A DNA stretch of 31,912 bases from DAIOEK01 sp036746315 (GCA_036746315.1 DAIOEK010000033.1:1-31912); one strand, 5' to 3'. Positions 7,345-16,523 are shown, counted from the stretch's first letter. The notes: generated from the sequence alone by a model not told the origin. Numbers and translations are program-made.

Positions 7345-8415
7345 TTGAAAAAAGCACTGATTACAGGCATTACCGGGCAGGATGGATCTTACCTGGCGGA
7401 ATTGCTTTTAGCAAAAGGTTATGAAGTTCATGGCGTGATCCGGCGGGCAAGCACCTTCAATACCCGGCGCATCGACCATCTTTACAGCGATCCGCACAAT
7501 AACGGCAAAAAAGTACATCTCTACCTGCATTATGGCGATGTTACCTCGTCGGATACGCTGGTCAATGCCATTTACTCCATCCGTCCGGATGAGATTTATC
7601 ATCTGGCTGCCCAGAGCCATGTGCGGGTGAGTTTCGATATGCCGGAATATACCGGTGACGTTACCGGTTTGGGCACCATCCGTATTTTGGAAGCCATGCG
7701 AAAAAGCGGGATCGAAACCAGGTTTTACCAGGCTTCCTCCTCGGAGATGTTTGGGGGGGCAAAGCCGCCGCAAAATGAAGAGACGCCCTTTGAACCGCGC
7801 AGTCCATATGCAGCCGCCAAGGTCTATTCCTATTGGGTGGCACGCAATTATCGCGAAGGCTATAACATGTTCGTCTCCAATGGCATTTTGTTCAATCATG
7901 AATCCCCCCGCCGCGGCGAGACCTTCGTCACCCGCAAGATCACCCGCGCTCTGGCGGAGATCAAAGCCGGACGGCAGCGAAAGCTCTACCTGGGTAACCT
8001 GGAAAGCCGCCGCGACTGGGGTTATTCGCCGGAGTATGTGGAAGCGCAATGGCATATATTACAGCAGGATAAGGCGGATGATTTCGTGATCGGCACCGGA
8101 AAAGCGTACAAGATATCCGAATTTCTGGATGAAGCCTTCGGCTATGCCGATATGGATTGGCATCAGTACGTGGAAATTGATCCACGATACTTCCGTCCGA
8201 CCGAGGTGGATTATTTGTTGTCTGATCCTGCCAAGGCGAAACGGGTGCTGAACTGGGAGCCCAAGGTCAATTTTGCTGAACTTGTGCGCATTATGGTGGA
8301 TGCTGATCTGGAGCTGGCTGGTTTACCCTGCCCCGGCGAAGGTCGCAAGGTGGTGGAGGAACGCTTCGGTGACTGGCACCGTTGGGATGACCAGGTGATC
8401 AGCATGGGAAGGTAA
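7345..8415 (+). CDS. gmd: GDP-mannose 4,6-dehydratase
   Basis: The enzyme converts GDP-D-mannose to GDP-4-keto-6-deoxy-mannose, the entry to GDP-fucose and GDP-rhamnose for surface glycans. It is an extended short-chain dehydrogenase of 356 residues. It has the NAD(P)-binding GITGQDGSYL at the N-terminus, the catalytic SSSEMFG and YAAAK segments, and the family-specific NHESPRRGETFVTRKI. Translation starts at TTG 7345, the only start in register with AGGAGA seven bases upstream. It has its own promoter and terminator. No GDP-fucose synthase or reductase follows, so later steps are encoded elsewhere. Confidence 0.97.
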   Translation: MKKALITGITGQDGSYLAELLLAKGYEVHGVIRRASTFNTRRIDHLYSDPHNNGKKVHLYLHYGDVTSSDTLVNAIYSIRPDEIYHLAAQSHVRVSFDMPEYTGDVTGLGTIRILEAMRKSGIETRFYQASSSEMFGGAKPPQNEETPFEPRSPYAAAKVYSYWVARNYREGYNMFVSNGILFNHESPRRGETFVTRKITRALAEIKAGRQRKLYLGNLESRRDWGYSPEYVEAQWHILQQDKADDFVIGTGKAYKISEFLDEAFGYADMDWHQYVEIDPRYFRPTEVDYLLSDPAKAKRVLNWEPKVNFAELVRIMVDADLELAGLPCPGEGRKVVEERFGDWHRWDDQVISMGR

Positions 8416-8423
8416 TGAAATCC

Positions 8424-8456
8424 AAAAAAGCGAAGAGGAATTCTTCGCTTTTTTTA
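8424..8456 (+). terminator. gmd terminator
   Basis: AAAAAAGCGAAGA (8424-8436) pairs with TCTTCGCTTTTTT (8442-8454) and runs into further T. It sits between gmd and the next gene. Confidence 0.9.
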
Positions 8457-8474
8457 TTAAAATGGGAGGTTGCC

Positions 8475-8765
8475 ATGTCTGCCTACATTATTCTTGAAAT
8501 CGATGTACATGACCCGCAAACGTATGAAGCCTATAAAAAATTGTCTCCGCCCACTATCGAGAAATATGGCGGTTGCTATCTGGTGCGTGGCGGGAACCCG
8601 GAACTGGTGGAGGGGACGGGTGAACCCAAACGGGTGGTCGTTTTGAAGTTTTCAGACCGCGAAAAAGCCCAAGCCTGGCTGCATTCGCCGGAGTATGCTC
8701 CCGCGTGGGAAATGCGCCGCAAAGCTGCCACCAGCCGTGCCATCCTGGTGGATGGCGTCGAATAG
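8475..8765 (+). CDS. DUF1330-type small protein
   Basis: A 96-residue protein of the dimeric ferredoxin-like (DUF1330) family. The visible features are the opening SAYIILEIDVHDPQTYEAYK, the central GGCYLVRGG, and the later VVLKFSDREKAQAWLHSPEY. Family members are small cytoplasmic proteins of unknown function. ATG 8475 is chosen because GGGAGG lies just before it; an upstream in-frame extension would run through the gmd terminator. It ends one base before the convergent membrane-protein gene. Confidence 0.85.
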   Translation: MSAYIILEIDVHDPQTYEAYKKLSPPTIEKYGGCYLVRGGNPELVEGTGEPKRVVVLKFSDREKAQAWLHSPEYAPAWEMRRKAATSRAILVDGVE

Positions 8766-8766
8766 T

Positions 8767-9897
8767 CTACTCGCGATAGGTGCCGACCGGCAGGAAGGAA
8801 TCCTTCCAGATAAAAATGGCGGTCAGGGTGAATAACAGGCAGTTCCGCAGCGTTCGAACGGAACTCCGCTTTACCCCGTAATAAATCAAGGCGATGATCA
8901 GGCTCATCATCATGCGGCTGATCCCCATCGGGTCGACGATGTTCGACATCGGCAAAAAGGGGATTATGCCGGCATACCCCAGCACGAGAAATACATCCGC
9001 GGTCCACACCCTGCGGAAAAGCTGGATCACCCCCAACCGGATGCTGAGCACCGAGGGTAGGATCACCAGCGGCAGAATGACCAGGCTGATCTGCAAAAAA
9101 CCCGTCGGATTGATCACGGCGAGCTTCCACCATCCCGCGTAAGGCAGCCATTCGAATGAGGTCGCCATGGCACCGCCGGAGTTCAACCCCCAGTCGTGCA
9201 GCCAGAAAAAGATGACCACTTTCCAGAGCAGGAATGGCACCAGGCTTGTTGTCAGCGCTGTTGCGGCACGGTATTTGCGTTTCCACAGGTATTCCAGCGC
9301 AAAGGCGAGTGGAAAGAGCAGCGTGATCTCTTTGCACAAAATGGCAAGCGCAAATGCGCTGATCGTCCATTTCTTTCTGTCGCTTTCCAGCGCGTAAATT
9401 CCGGCGACCACCAGAAAATAAGCCAGCGGCTCATTCAGGTTCAGGCGGATGGACATCAGTGTCCCGATGAACAACCCGTAACTGAGCGCATACCAGCGGG
9501 AGAAATTGTATCGGGCAAGGAGTTTTTCAAGCAGCCAGATACTGCCTATCAGGGATACCAGATTGATGAGCAGCATCATCCAGGGGAGGATGACTGCCTG
9601 TCCCAGGGAAAGCACCCGGGCAAGCATGGGGTACAGGATGCGCTGATAGCGGTAGGCGGGAATATCGGTATACTTCCAGCCCTGCAGCGGATCGAGAGCA
9701 ATCTGGTAGGCAAACTGTCCATCGTAACCCATCTCCGCTCCGCCCACCCGCGGATCGAAATGTCCACCCACCCGCACCAGCGCCATGGCGTTCCAATCGT
9801 TCCCCGCCAGCACAAAGCCCAAATACACTATGCTGAAGAGGAGGCACACGAGAGTGGGTGAGAACCATTTGCGGATGGTGGCAGTGGATATTCTCAT
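8767..9897 (-). CDS. Polytopic membrane protein, glycosyltransferase-like
   Basis: A 376-residue integral membrane protein with roughly nine hydrophobic helices. The first external loop carries the DPRVGG, GYDGQFAYQIALDP and YRYQRILYPMLAR motifs. These recur in GT-C-like membrane glycosyltransferases and related uncharacterised Chloroflexota and Actinobacteria proteins. An acidic residue in the first loop fits a lipid-phosphate-sugar-dependent transferase, but the acceptor is unknown. The gene is convergent with the DUF1330 gene and divergent from the valS T-box. The nearby gmd suggests a surface-glycan role, which is inference only. Confidence 0.7.
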   Translation of the reverse strand: MRISTATIRKWFSPTLVCLLFSIVYLGFVLAGNDWNAMALVRVGGHFDPRVGGAEMGYDGQFAYQIALDPLQGWKYTDIPAYRYQRILYPMLARVLSLGQAVILPWMMLLINLVSLIGSIWLLEKLLARYNFSRWYALSYGLFIGTLMSIRLNLNEPLAYFLVVAGIYALESDRKKWTISAFALAILCKEITLLFPLAFALEYLWKRKYRAATALTTSLVPFLLWKVVIFFWLHDWGLNSGGAMATSFEWLPYAGWWKLAVINPTGFLQISLVILPLVILPSVLSIRLGVIQLFRRVWTADVFLVLGYAGIIPFLPMSNIVDPMGISRMMMSLIIALIYYGVKRSSVRTLRNCLLFTLTAIFIWKDSFLPVGTYRE

Positions 9898-9953
9898 AGT
9901 CTTAATTATATTCGACTGGCGCGTGTTTGTTTTACTTACCGGCTTGCAGGTTA

Positions 9954-9962
9954 TGTTATAAT
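9954..9962 (+). promoter_or_regulatory. Extended -10 promoter of the valS T-box
   Basis: TGTTATAAT (TATAAT at 9957-9962) is an extended -10 element. No clear -35 lies at 17 bases. The start would be near 9968-9970, at the foot of T-box stem I. Confidence 0.7.
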
Positions 9963-9965
9963 CTT

Positions 9966-10200
9966 CCCATCAGGAAGAGTAGGGATGTAAATCATCTGCC
10001 AGAGAAGGGTCGCCGCAGGCTGAAAGCGCCCGCTGAGAAACATTCCGAACGTCGCCTGAAGGATACCTGCCGAAGAAATCCGATGGGAGAATAGACCGGC
10101 ACGGGCAGCCCGTTACAGCGAAGCGAGAGCACCCTTGTGGGTGAATCGAGGTGGTACCGCGGAAGAATTCCTTTCGTCCTCAGTGGACGGAAGGTTTTTT
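9966..10200 (+). promoter_or_regulatory. Valine T-box leader
   Basis: This transcribed leader senses uncharged tRNA-Val. Stem I is closed by CCCATC (9966-9971) with GATGGG (10082-10087). The AGTA bulge and an AGAGA motif near 10001 are present. The specifier loop reads GAAC-GTC-GCC, so the specifier codon is GTC (10051-10053), valine. The conserved T-box AGGTGGTACCGCGG lies at 10149-10162; its TGGT would pair with ACCA of a tRNA with discriminator A, as expected for tRNA-Val. A terminator follows. Uncharged tRNA-Val should favour antitermination and raise valS expression. Confidence 0.95.
10170..10200 (+). terminator. T-box terminator hairpin
   Basis: CCTTTCGTCC (10170-10179) pairs with GGACGGAAGG (10185-10194), with one T-G pair, followed by six T. 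Its formation is alternative to the T-box antiterminator. Confidence 0.93.
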
Positions 10201-10252
10201 ATTTTCATTATGCAATTATTCGATCTCATGATTGCCTGCGATGGAGGAAAGA

Positions 10253-12955
10253 ATGCCAGAAATTGATCTGCCGAAAGCCTATGAATTCAAAGGAACCGAA
10301 CAACGCTTGTATGAGTACTGGGAGAAGAGCGGATATTTTCAACCGACCAATGATCCGAACAAGCCCGGTTTCGATGCAACCCAAAAACCGTTCGTCATTT
10401 CCATTCCGCCGCCGAACGTGACCGGTGAACTGCACCTTGGGCACGCTATGTTCGTATCCATGGAAGATCTGATGATCCGCTATCACCGCATGAAGGGTGA
10501 ACCCACGCTGTGGGTCCCCGGCAGCGATCACGCCGGTATCGCCACCCAGTTGCAGGTGGAAAAGATGCTCGAAAAGCAGGGCACATCCCGCGAGGCGATT
10601 GGTCGCGAGGAATTCCTGAAGACCACCTGGGAGTGGAAGGAAAAATACGGCGGCATCATCTTTAAGCAGATCCGCCGCCTGGGAGCATCCTGTGATTGGA
10701 ACCGCGCCCGCTTCACCCTGGATGAGGGTCTTTCGGTATCGGTGCGCGAGGCATTTGTGCGCCTGTATGAAAAAGGTCTCATCTATCGCGGTCCGCGGAT
10801 GATCAACTGGTCGCCTGGGTTGAAAACGGCTGTCTCCGATCTGGAGGTGGAATATTCGCAGGAGCCGGGAACCCTATATTACTTCAAGTACATGCTGGCG
10901 GGTGACAGCGGCGAATATATTCCGGTCGCCACCACCCGCCCCGAAACCATCTTGGCGGACACAGCCGTGGCGGTTCATCCTGAAGACCCCCGTTATGAGC
11001 ATTTCGTGGGCAAAAAAGCCATCGTCCCCATCTTGGGACGTGAGATTCCGGTGATTGCCGACGCCTATGTGGATCGTGAATTTGGTACCGGCGCGTTGAA
11101 GATCACCCCCGGGCACGACCCCAACGACTATGCCATCGGACAGCGCCACAACCTGCCCATGCTTTCCATGTTCGATATCTATGCCAGGGTGAACGAAGTG
11201 GGCGGAAAATATGCCGGTATGGATCGCTTTGCCTGCCGCAAGCAAATCTGGCAGGATATGTCCGAAGCCGGGTTGGTGATCAAGGAACAACCCTATACTC
11301 TCAATGTTCCCCGCACGCAGCGCGGCGGAGAGATTGTCGAGCCGATGATCAGCACTCAGTGGTTCGTAACCATCAAGCCGCTGGCGGATGCCGCTTTGGA
11401 AGCCGTTCGCCAGGGCGAGATTAAGATCGTCCCCGATCGCTTTACCAAGGTCTATTACAACTGGCTGGAGAACATCCAGGATTGGTGCATCAGTCGCCAG
11501 TTGTGGTGGGGACATCGCATCCCGGTGTGGTATTGCCAGGATTGCGGCGAAATGATTGCCCGCCGTGACGACCCGGATACCTGTCCCAAGTGCGGCAGCG
11601 CCAGACTGGAACAGGACCCCGACGTGCTGGATACCTGGTTCTCTTCGGGGCTGTGGCCATTCTCCACGCTGGGCTGGCCGGAGGAAACCCCCGATTACAA
11701 ATACTTCTATCCCACTTCCATCCTGGAAACCGGTTACGACATCCTCTTTTTCTGGGTGGCGCGTATGATTATGGATGGGATCGAGTTCACCGGCAAGCCG
11801 CCTTTCCACACCGTTTACCTGCACGGGTTGATCCGCGATGAACACGGCGCCAAGATGAGCAAGACCAAGGGCAATGTGATCGATCCGCTCACGGTGATGG
11901 ATGAGATGGGCACCGATGCCCTGCGTTTCACCCTGCTGGTGGGTGCCACCCCGGGTAACGACATGAACCTGAGCGTAAAAAAAGTGGAAGCCAATCGCAA
12001 TTTCATCAACAAGGTATGGAATGCTGCGCGCTTCAGCATGATGAACATCAGCAACGCTCCGGCTGCTCCGAGGGCGGAACCGCAATGGACACTGGCGGAT
12101 CGCTGGATTCGCATCCGCCTGGCGCAGGTGGTGCGCGATGTCGACCGTTTATTCTCCTCTCACCAGTACGGTGAAGCCGGTCGCCAGATTTACGATTTTT
12201 TCTGGTCGGAATTCGCTGACTGGTATGTGGAGATTTCCAAGATGCAGATGGCGGAAGGCGCCGACCGGGCATATTACACCGCGCAAACGCTGGTGGAGGT
12301 GCTGGATACCTCGCTGCGGCTGCTGCATCCCTTCATCCCCTTCGTCACCGAAGAGATCTGGACCCACCTCAAGAGCACCTGTCTGCAGCACCCTGCCGGG
12401 TACACACCTGCGTTGGGCTGGCAGGAAGCCCTGATCGTTGCCCGCTTCCCCGAGCCACAAACTCCGGCAGCCGATGAGGAGCAGATTATCGATCAGTTCA
12501 GCCTTGTGATGGAAATGGTGCGCGCCATCCGCAATTATCGCACCGAAAATAACATCACCCCCGGCAAGAAGCTCGAGGCGCAGTTCTACTGTGGAGATAA
12601 ATTGGGCACGGTGGAAGCGCAGCTTGGCTCCATTTGTTTCCTGGCGCATCTGGACCGAAACCAGGTACAGGTTCAGGAAAAGCGCACCACCGAAGTAAAC
12701 GCCGGTTCGGGAATTGTGGTATCGGGCGTGGAAATCTTCCTCCAATTGGAGGGAGGTGTTGATACGGCAGCTGAGAAGGAACGTCTGCAGAAGGAATTGG
12801 ACGAATTGAACAGCCAGATCGACCGTCTGGACCAACTACTCCAAAGTCCGTTTGCCAGCAAGGCGCCCCCGGCGGTGGTGGATAAGGAACGCCAGCGCAT
12901 GCTCACCTTCCAGCAGTCGGCGGAGAAGCTGAAGGATCAGTTGGAAAAACTGTAG
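10253..12955 (+). CDS. valS: Valyl-tRNA synthetase
   Basis: A class I aminoacyl-tRNA synthetase that charges tRNA-Val and edits mischarged Thr. The HIGH motif appears as PPPNVTGELHLGHAM and KMSKS as GAKMSKTKGNVIDP. Between them is a zinc knuckle-like CQDCGE...CPKCG insert (near 11535-11595), then the family segment LDTWFSSGLWP. The last 65 residues form the tRNA-binding coiled coil. ATG 10253 (900 residues) follows GGAGGA with normal spacing; upstream TTG or ATG codons would add seven or fewer residues and disrupt that site. It is controlled by the valine T-box and ends in a terminator. Confidence 0.97.
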   Translation: MPEIDLPKAYEFKGTEQRLYEYWEKSGYFQPTNDPNKPGFDATQKPFVISIPPPNVTGELHLGHAMFVSMEDLMIRYHRMKGEPTLWVPGSDHAGIATQLQVEKMLEKQGTSREAIGREEFLKTTWEWKEKYGGIIFKQIRRLGASCDWNRARFTLDEGLSVSVREAFVRLYEKGLIYRGPRMINWSPGLKTAVSDLEVEYSQEPGTLYYFKYMLAGDSGEYIPVATTRPETILADTAVAVHPEDPRYEHFVGKKAIVPILGREIPVIADAYVDREFGTGALKITPGHDPNDYAIGQRHNLPMLSMFDIYARVNEVGGKYAGMDRFACRKQIWQDMSEAGLVIKEQPYTLNVPRTQRGGEIVEPMISTQWFVTIKPLADAALEAVRQGEIKIVPDRFTKVYYNWLENIQDWCISRQLWWGHRIPVWYCQDCGEMIARRDDPDTCPKCGSARLEQDPDVLDTWFSSGLWPFSTLGWPEETPDYKYFYPTSILETGYDILFFWVARMIMDGIEFTGKPPFHTVYLHGLIRDEHGAKMSKTKGNVIDPLTVMDEMGTDALRFTLLVGATPGNDMNLSVKKVEANRNFINKVWNAARFSMMNISNAPAAPRAEPQWTLADRWIRIRLAQVVRDVDRLFSSHQYGEAGRQIYDFFWSEFADWYVEISKMQMAEGADRAYYTAQTLVEVLDTSLRLLHPFIPFVTEEIWTHLKSTCLQHPAGYTPALGWQEALIVARFPEPQTPAADEEQIIDQFSLVMEMVRAIRNYRTENNITPGKKLEAQFYCGDKLGTVEAQLGSICFLAHLDRNQVQVQEKRTTEVNAGSGIVVSGVEIFLQLEGGVDTAAEKERLQKELDELNSQIDRLDQLLQSPFASKAPPAVVDKERQRMLTFQQSAEKLKDQLEKL

Positions 12956-12974
12956 GATTGATGGATGGTTAACG

Positions 12975-13006
12975 AAAGCCGGAGGATATATACTCTCCGG
13001 CTTTTT
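12975..13006 (+). terminator. valS terminator
   Basis: AAAGCCGGAG (12975-12984) pairs with CTCCGGCTTT (12995-13004), followed by T. It may also serve the convergent hydrogenase operon, although the minus-strand tail is poorer. Confidence 0.88.
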
Positions 13007-13474
13007 TCATGTTTCGATCAAAAAGTGGATGATCTCTCCTGCTGCCCGGTTAACCTCCGGCGAGGTGCCTGTCAGCAGGTCGTTCTGCGCCGGCTGGATG
13101 CCCAGCACCCAGATGTCACAGCCGATCTCATCCACCAGGTATTGGCAAAGCATGGCGAACGGAATGGAGTGCGTTGCAACCGGGACGCTGCCTAGTTGCG
13201 TATAGTGGAATAATTCTATGCTGCCGGGTGGCAGGTCCATCTGGGCGGCATCGATGAACAGCACTAGTGATGGTGCGAGCTGTCGAAGCGTTCCGGTGCA
13301 GTTCTCGGGAACTGCACCGGCATCGATTAGCGTAAAGTTGGCGGAAGCGTGTGAACTTATCAGCCAGTCTATGATGGACGGACCAATCGCATCATCCCCC
13401 CGCAGCGGGTGACCGATCCCCACGATGGCTGTTTTTTTACCCGGCGTGCGGCTCCTGGCAGGGAGTACCTTCAT
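13007..13474 (-). CDS. hycI: Hydrogenase maturation protease (HycI type)
   Basis: Peptidase family M52. The endopeptidase removes the C-terminal tail of the [NiFe] large subunit after nickel insertion. The nickel-sensing motifs are visible: GIGHPLRGDDAIG near the N-terminus, IDAGAVPENCTGTL, and IDAAQMDLPPGSI in the middle, with GIQP near the end. It is the last gene of the hydrogenase operon, whose large subunit keeps a cleavable tail. ATG 13474 (155 residues) gives the usual family length but overlaps the ferredoxin gene by 38 bases. The upstream ATG at 13519 is also possible. Neither has a strong ribosome-binding site. Confidence 0.92.
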   Translation of the reverse strand: MKVLPARSRTPGKKTAIVGIGHPLRGDDAIGPSIIDWLISSHASANFTLIDAGAVPENCTGTLRQLAPSLVLFIDAAQMDLPPGSIELFHYTQLGSVPVATHSIPFAMLCQYLVDEIGCDIWVLGIQPAQNDLLTGTSPEVNRAAGEIIHFLIET

Positions 13475-13868
13475 CAGGTTTTCTTGCCAGGAGGAATTGA
13501 ATGTCTTCTTCTCGCCCATAGTAAACCGTAAAGGGTTGTTTTTTGATGGAAGCCAGTTCCCAGTCGTTTTCGTCCATGTCCAGGCATTTGAAGCGGCAAT
13601 TTTCGATGCACTGTGCGCAGTAGGTGCATTTGTCTACATCATACCGCATTACAAAGCGCTTGTTGACCTTGTCGATGGTGATCAACTCGAGCGCATCCGA
13701 AGGGCAATCTTTGATGCAAAGCTGGCATCCGGTACATTTTTCCGGGTTCCATGTCAGCTTTCCACGGTATCTTTCCGGCGCCTGCATTTTTTCATAGGGA
13801 TACTGAACCGTCGCCGGTTTTTTGAACAGGGAGGAGAGTATGTCGCCGATCATGCTGCCAATTTTCAT
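13437..13868 (-). CDS. Two-cluster ferredoxin subunit of group 4 hydrogenase (NuoI/HyfH-like)
   Basis: A 143-residue protein with two CxxCxxCxxxC motifs: Cys 45, 48, 51, 55 and Cys 81, 84, 87, 91. It would bind two [4Fe-4S] clusters and carry electrons from ferredoxin to the small subunit. The start ATG overlaps the stop of the NuoH-like gene as ATGA and has AGGAG upstream; a longer in-frame start would lie inside the preceding gene. Confidence 0.93.
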   Translation of the reverse strand: MKIGSMIGDILSSLFKKPATVQYPYEKMQAPERYRGKLTWNPEKCTGCQLCIKDCPSDALELITIDKVNKRFVMRYDVDKCTYCAQCIENCRFKCLDMDENDWELASIKKQPFTVYYGREEDIQFLLARKPDEGTPCQEPHAG

Positions 13869-14800
13869 GCCACAACTCCTGTCGTTTTCAAGATGATGAT
13901 CACCAGCAATTGTACCAATACCAGCAAAGCACCCACCCGCCACCATAAGCCGACGGTCTGATCGATGCGCAGCCGGGCGAACAACGACTGAAGCCCGGCG
14001 ATCACGAGCAGCAGGGCAAGGGTCTTGAGCAGGAAGATGAGCGGATTGTTCAGCCCGCCCAGGTAGAAGGCTGCCACCATGGTGAGACCGATGAACAGTT
14101 CCACGTTCCTGCCAAGGCGGAAGAGTGCGTAGCCCCTGCCGGAGTATTCGGTGAGCGCTCCGGAGACGATTTCGGTCTCTGCCTCCGGTGCGTCGAAGGG
14201 GGGCATTTCCAGCTTGCCCATCAAGCCGATCAAAGCCACCAGAAAGCCGATCGGCTGCGTCACCAGCAGCCAGGGATGGCTGAGGGTATACCCGTGAATG
14301 GTGGTGATATCCCAGCTGCCAGCGGCAATGGCGGGGCCCAGCAGGGCAAGCAAAAAGGGTGCTTCATACGAGAATAGCTGGGTCATGGTTCGTGTGGCGC
14401 CGATCAGCGAGAAACGGTCGGCAATGTTGGCACCTGCCAGCCCGGTGCAGATGGTCAGCACGCTGAGCATGTACAGGGTGACGATCAGGCTGCCTCGGAA
14501 GTGATAGGCAGGTTGAAAGCCAGCCACAGGGACATATAAGGCTACTGTCAGTGCAGAAGCCAGGGCAACTACAGGCAAGCCCTGAAATAGTGCCGGATTC
14601 ACGCCATGCGGGATGACTTCTTCTTTGGCAAGCAGTTTGATGAAATCCGCCAGAGGTTGAATGAAGCGGGGACCGATGCGGTTTTGAAAGCGGGCGACCA
14701 ATTTTCGATCGATGTATTCATAAACCAATCCACCCAGGATGATGAACAGTCCTCCCGGGAAGAACAACAAGGAAATGATGGGGGGTATATTGTGGCTCAT
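13865..14800 (-). CDS. Membrane subunit, NuoH/HyfC/EchB-like
   Basis: A 311-residue integral membrane protein with about eight helices, the anchor that couples the hydrogenase module to ion transport. Family landmarks are the early RKLVARFQNRIGP and the acidic loop GKLEMPPFDAPEAETEIVSG, in which NuoH glutamates face the quinone or ion-coupling site. ATGA overlaps on both sides (with the large subunit at 14800 and the ferredoxin gene at 13868) indicate translational coupling. Confidence 0.93.
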   Translation of the reverse strand: MSHNIPPIISLLFFPGGLFIILGGLVYEYIDRKLVARFQNRIGPRFIQPLADFIKLLAKEEVIPHGVNPALFQGLPVVALASALTVALYVPVAGFQPAYHFRGSLIVTLYMLSVLTICTGLAGANIADRFSLIGATRTMTQLFSYEAPFLLALLGPAIAAGSWDITTIHGYTLSHPWLLVTQPIGFLVALIGLMGKLEMPPFDAPEAETEIVSGALTEYSGRGYALFRLGRNVELFIGLTMVAAFYLGGLNNPLIFLLKTLALLLVIAGLQSLFARLRIDQTVGLWWRVGALLVLVQLLVIIILKTTGVVA

Positions 14801-15978
14801 GCGTAGTATGCGATCCCGTATTTACGAATTTCTTCCCAATCTGGGGTTGCCAGGTTGCCGTCGCGGCGAATGGAGACCATGCGGTCGTTGCATGAAAAGC
14901 AGGGGTCGATCCCTGACAGGATCATGGGAATATCCGCCAGGGTATGTCCCACCGCGGTGGCGATTACCGATGCAAAGTTGTTGATGCTGGGCGTGCGCAC
15001 TTTTACCCGTTCAGGGAATTCGGTGCCGTTGCTCTTGATGTAGTAGAACAATTCGCCGCGTGGGGCTTCGACCCGACTGATCGTTTCCCCTTCGGGGATG
15101 CGCCGTGGTACGCGGATGGAGATCTCACCTTGCGGCAGTTTGTCCAGCACTTCGCGGATCAGGCGGTAGCTTTCAAAGAGCTCCCGCACCCGCACTACAA
15201 AACGCGCTTCCAGGTCACCCTTCTCTTCCAGGGTGATCTGCACCGGAAAGTCGGGGTAGGCGGCGTAAGGTGCCTCCACGCGGACGTCGCGGTCCAAACC
15301 GGAAGCCCGCGCAGTGGGACCGACCGTGCCCAGTTCTTCTGCGGTTTCGCGGGTCATGAAGCCGATGCCGCGGGTGCGTCCGATGAGTGTGCGTTCGGTG
15401 GTGACCAGTTCCAGGTAGGTTTTGGTGCGCGGCTCCAGGTATTCGATGCCTTTGAGAATGCTGTCCCGGATTTTATCCGTTACATCCACCTTGACGCCGC
15501 CCAGCACATTGGCGGAATAGTTAACCCGATTCCCGCACAGAGATTCGAGCAGATCCATCACGATCTCGCGGTCACGCCAGGTGTACATAAAGAGCGTATC
15601 GAAGCCTGCTTCGTGGGCGGCAACCCCCAGCCACAACATGTGACTGTGCAGGCGCTCCAGCTCGGCGACCAGCACGCGGATCGCCTGTGCGCGGGGCGGC
15701 ACGCTGACCTTTGCCAGTTTCTCCACCCCCAGGGCATAAGCCATGGCATGCACGTGAGAGCAAATGCCGCAAATTCTTTCCAGCAGGTAAAGGTTCTGAT
15801 TCCAGTTGCGGTTTTCAGTGCCTTTTTCGATGCCGCGGTGCACAAAGCCCAGCCGCACCGATGCTTCGGTCACGATCTCTCCATCCACCGTAAACTCGAA
15901 GTGTCCGGGTTCCTTCAGGGCGGGGTGCTGCGGACCGATGGGTACAATAAACTTGTCGGGATGTTCATGCAGCGTCAT
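14797..15978 (-). CDS. [NiFe] hydrogenase large subunit, group 4
   Basis: The catalytic subunit of an H2-evolving membrane-bound hydrogenase, 393 residues. Both nickel-binding motifs are intact, which separates it from complex I NuoD: RICGICSH with Cys 70 and 73, and DPCFSCNDR with Cys 360 and 363. After the final Arg (366) there are 27 residues beginning with Met. This is the position where HycI cuts HycE-type subunits, and a HycI-type protease is encoded in the same operon. ATG 15978 is chosen because it aligns with the NuoD-family N-terminus (LHEHPDKFIVPIGPQHPALKEPGHF); it overlaps the previous gene by 14 bases. Confidence 0.95.
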   Translation of the reverse strand: MTLHEHPDKFIVPIGPQHPALKEPGHFEFTVDGEIVTEASVRLGFVHRGIEKGTENRNWNQNLYLLERICGICSHVHAMAYALGVEKLAKVSVPPRAQAIRVLVAELERLHSHMLWLGVAAHEAGFDTLFMYTWRDREIVMDLLESLCGNRVNYSANVLGGVKVDVTDKIRDSILKGIEYLEPRTKTYLELVTTERTLIGRTRGIGFMTRETAEELGTVGPTARASGLDRDVRVEAPYAAYPDFPVQITLEEKGDLEARFVVRVRELFESYRLIREVLDKLPQGEISIRVPRRIPEGETISRVEAPRGELFYYIKSNGTEFPERVKVRTPSINNFASVIATAVGHTLADIPMILSGIDPCFSCNDRMVSIRRDGNLATPDWEEIRKYGIAYYA

Positions 15979-16522
15979 TGGCGTCACCTTCCTCTTCATC
16001 CACAGAATCAAAACCGGTAAATTCTTTGCGCAGCGGATACACGCCTGCTGGCCAGTCATCCGGCAGCAGCAGATGTTCGTTGTTGGGGGAGTCTTCCACT
16101 ATTACCCCGAACATCTCCATCAACTCACGCTCGAACAGAGTCGCCGAGGGAATGATTCCGCAGATGCTGGGGACGAGCGTCTTCTGGTAGGGCAGCTGCA
16201 CACGTAACGTGAGGATGGCGGAGCGATTGCAGAAATGATACAGCACTTCGATGGAACCGCTGTAGCTGAAACCGGTCTGCTCTTCATGCACTGTGTGTGC
16301 CCATTCCCTTTCTTCCGACGTGCCTTGCGAAGAAGGAATGTGATCCAGCCCGGTGATGGCGGAAAGATAACCCCAATGGGCGCAGTGCAGTTTTTCCACC
16401 CCAGCCAGCAGGTTCTCAGGAGTCAGAAACACATCCATGCGATTTTCTTCCGGAGAAGTCGTATCGGTGGAGATGGGGGATAACAGTTCGCGGGCTTGTT
16501 CCAGTAATGTCATCGTATCCAT
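15965..16522 (-). CDS. NuoC-like (30 kDa) subunit of group 4 hydrogenase
   Basis: A 185-residue soluble subunit of the NuoC/HycE N-terminal type, structural in the connecting module between the small and large subunits. The signature near the C-terminus is ATLFERELMEMFGV, then PLRKEF, as in complex I 30 kDa subunits. Here it is a separate gene, not fused to the large subunit as in E. coli HycE. It starts one base after the small-subunit stop. Confidence 0.92.
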   Translation of the reverse strand: MDTMTLLEQARELLSPISTDTTSPEENRMDVFLTPENLLAGVEKLHCAHWGYLSAITGLDHIPSSQGTSEEREWAHTVHEEQTGFSYSGSIEVLYHFCNRSAILTLRVQLPYQKTLVPSICGIIPSATLFERELMEMFGVIVEDSPNNEHLLLPDDWPAGVYPLRKEFTGFDSVDEEEGDANDAA

Positions 16523-16523
16523 G

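Noticed and set aside
10232..10252. Upstream TTG/ATG starts of valS
   Set aside because: The GGAGGA site lies inside this extension and is correctly spaced for ATG 10253.
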